Source: Methanobacterium sp. (GTDB lineage: Archaea > Methanobacteriota > Methanobacteria > Methanobacteriales > Methanobacteriaceae). Taken from it: DNA of 13,728 bases. Under the pieces are notes generated by a model that searched no databases, was not told where the DNA came from, and saw nothing but the letters and a program-made list of their open reading frames with translations. Positions within the stretch are counted from its first letter, which is position 1. Each line of letters starts with the position of its first letter. The translations under genes and the position numbers were made by a program. The stretch covers positions 1 to 13,728 of the forward strand of contig JAHRFX010000092.1 in NCBI GenBank assembly GCA_019084405.1. The letters are read 5' to 3'. This document shows positions 13,437 to 13,728 of the stretch, one piece after another.

Positions 13437-13728
13437 ATGTCCTTTTTTAAATTGCTTCGAAATAAATTAAGGCAGGGAAATTTAATCTGCCATGGCTTAC
13501 CGGAGCGATCATTTAAAATAAAAGGACACATGCTCCCGGTATGTGCCCGGTGCACTGGTTTGTACCTGGGTAGCTTTTCCTATATACGCTATTAGTTACT
13601 TTCAACTGGGGCTTTAGCCTGCCTGTTTTTATAACAGGAATTATACTCATAATACCCACCTTTACAGATGGAATAACCCAGATATGTGGTGTAAGAACAA
13701 GTAATAACACACTGCGGTTTCTAAGTGG
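13437..13728 (+). pseudogene. DUF2085 membrane protein, frameshifted and cut by the window edge
   Basis: Frame 1 from ATG 13437 (or TTG 13452) encodes CHGLPERSFKIKGH, then LPVCARCTGLYLGSFSYIRY, the Cys-rich DUF2085 signature, and hits TAG at 13593. The next frame, from about 13583, continues with LLVTFNWGFSLPVFITG, IILIIPTFTDGITQICG and VRTSNNTLRFLSG, the remainder of DUF2085, and runs off the window. Insertion of one base between about 13575 and 13595 would restore the gene, so there is either a real one-base deletion or a sequencing error. The family is membrane-bound and its function is unknown. No ribosome site is seen before 13437. Confidence 0.75.

Noticed and set aside
13513..13710. 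Minus-strand 65-residue open frame at the right edge
   Set aside because: It is antisense to the recognisable DUF2085 coding sequence.

Overview
This window looks like a piece of a methanogenic archaeal chromosome, most likely from the Methanobacterium group. The reasons are a low G+C content, archaeal TATA boxes in front of genes, Shine-Dalgarno sequences such as GGAAGTGAT, a short stand-alone TRAM-domain protein, tetratricopeptide-repeat (TPR) proteins, glycine-rich four-helix membrane proteins and a divergent P-II protein. The assignment is inferred from gene content only.

Left half (about 1-7,510): a very AT-rich accessory region dominated by one family of small four-helix membrane proteins. 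Members lie at 117, 617, 1086, 5255, 5826 (a pseudogene with two in-frame stops), 6215 and 6993. Most carry the core Q-G-I-I-L-x-Y-x-Y-x-F; the 117 and 617 copies are divergent. Interspersed are a long minus-strand TPR protein (1553-3460), whose real start seems to be a non-canonical ATA codon and which holds a perfect 102-bp tandem repeat, and a two-helix membrane protein of unknown function (3987-4550). A repeated non-coding element of about 165 bp lies upstream of the members at 5255 and 6993, and a truncated third copy follows the member at 6993. Two copies can fold into the same multi-hairpin structure, and TATA boxes precede two of the three copies, so it may be an undescribed small RNA. 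A conserved promoter block drives three of the membrane genes.

Middle (7,485-9,412): two related small minus-strand proteins of unknown function, divergent from a DUF5518-like membrane protein, then a P-II-like signalling protein that has no ammonium transporter or glutamine synthetase gene beside it.

Right half (9,511-13,728): more ordinary housekeeping and hypothetical genes. These are a seven-to-eight-repeat TPR protein with a 22-bp palindrome over its promoter, a TRAM-domain RNA-binding protein, an SGNH/GDSL hydrolase, a ribonuclease III with an Asn at a position that is usually a metal-binding Asp, a zinc-ribbon protein with a charged coiled coil, a tiny membrane protein, and at the right edge a DUF2085 gene with an apparent one-base frameshift. 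No tRNA, rRNA, CRISPR array or intact insertion sequence was seen.
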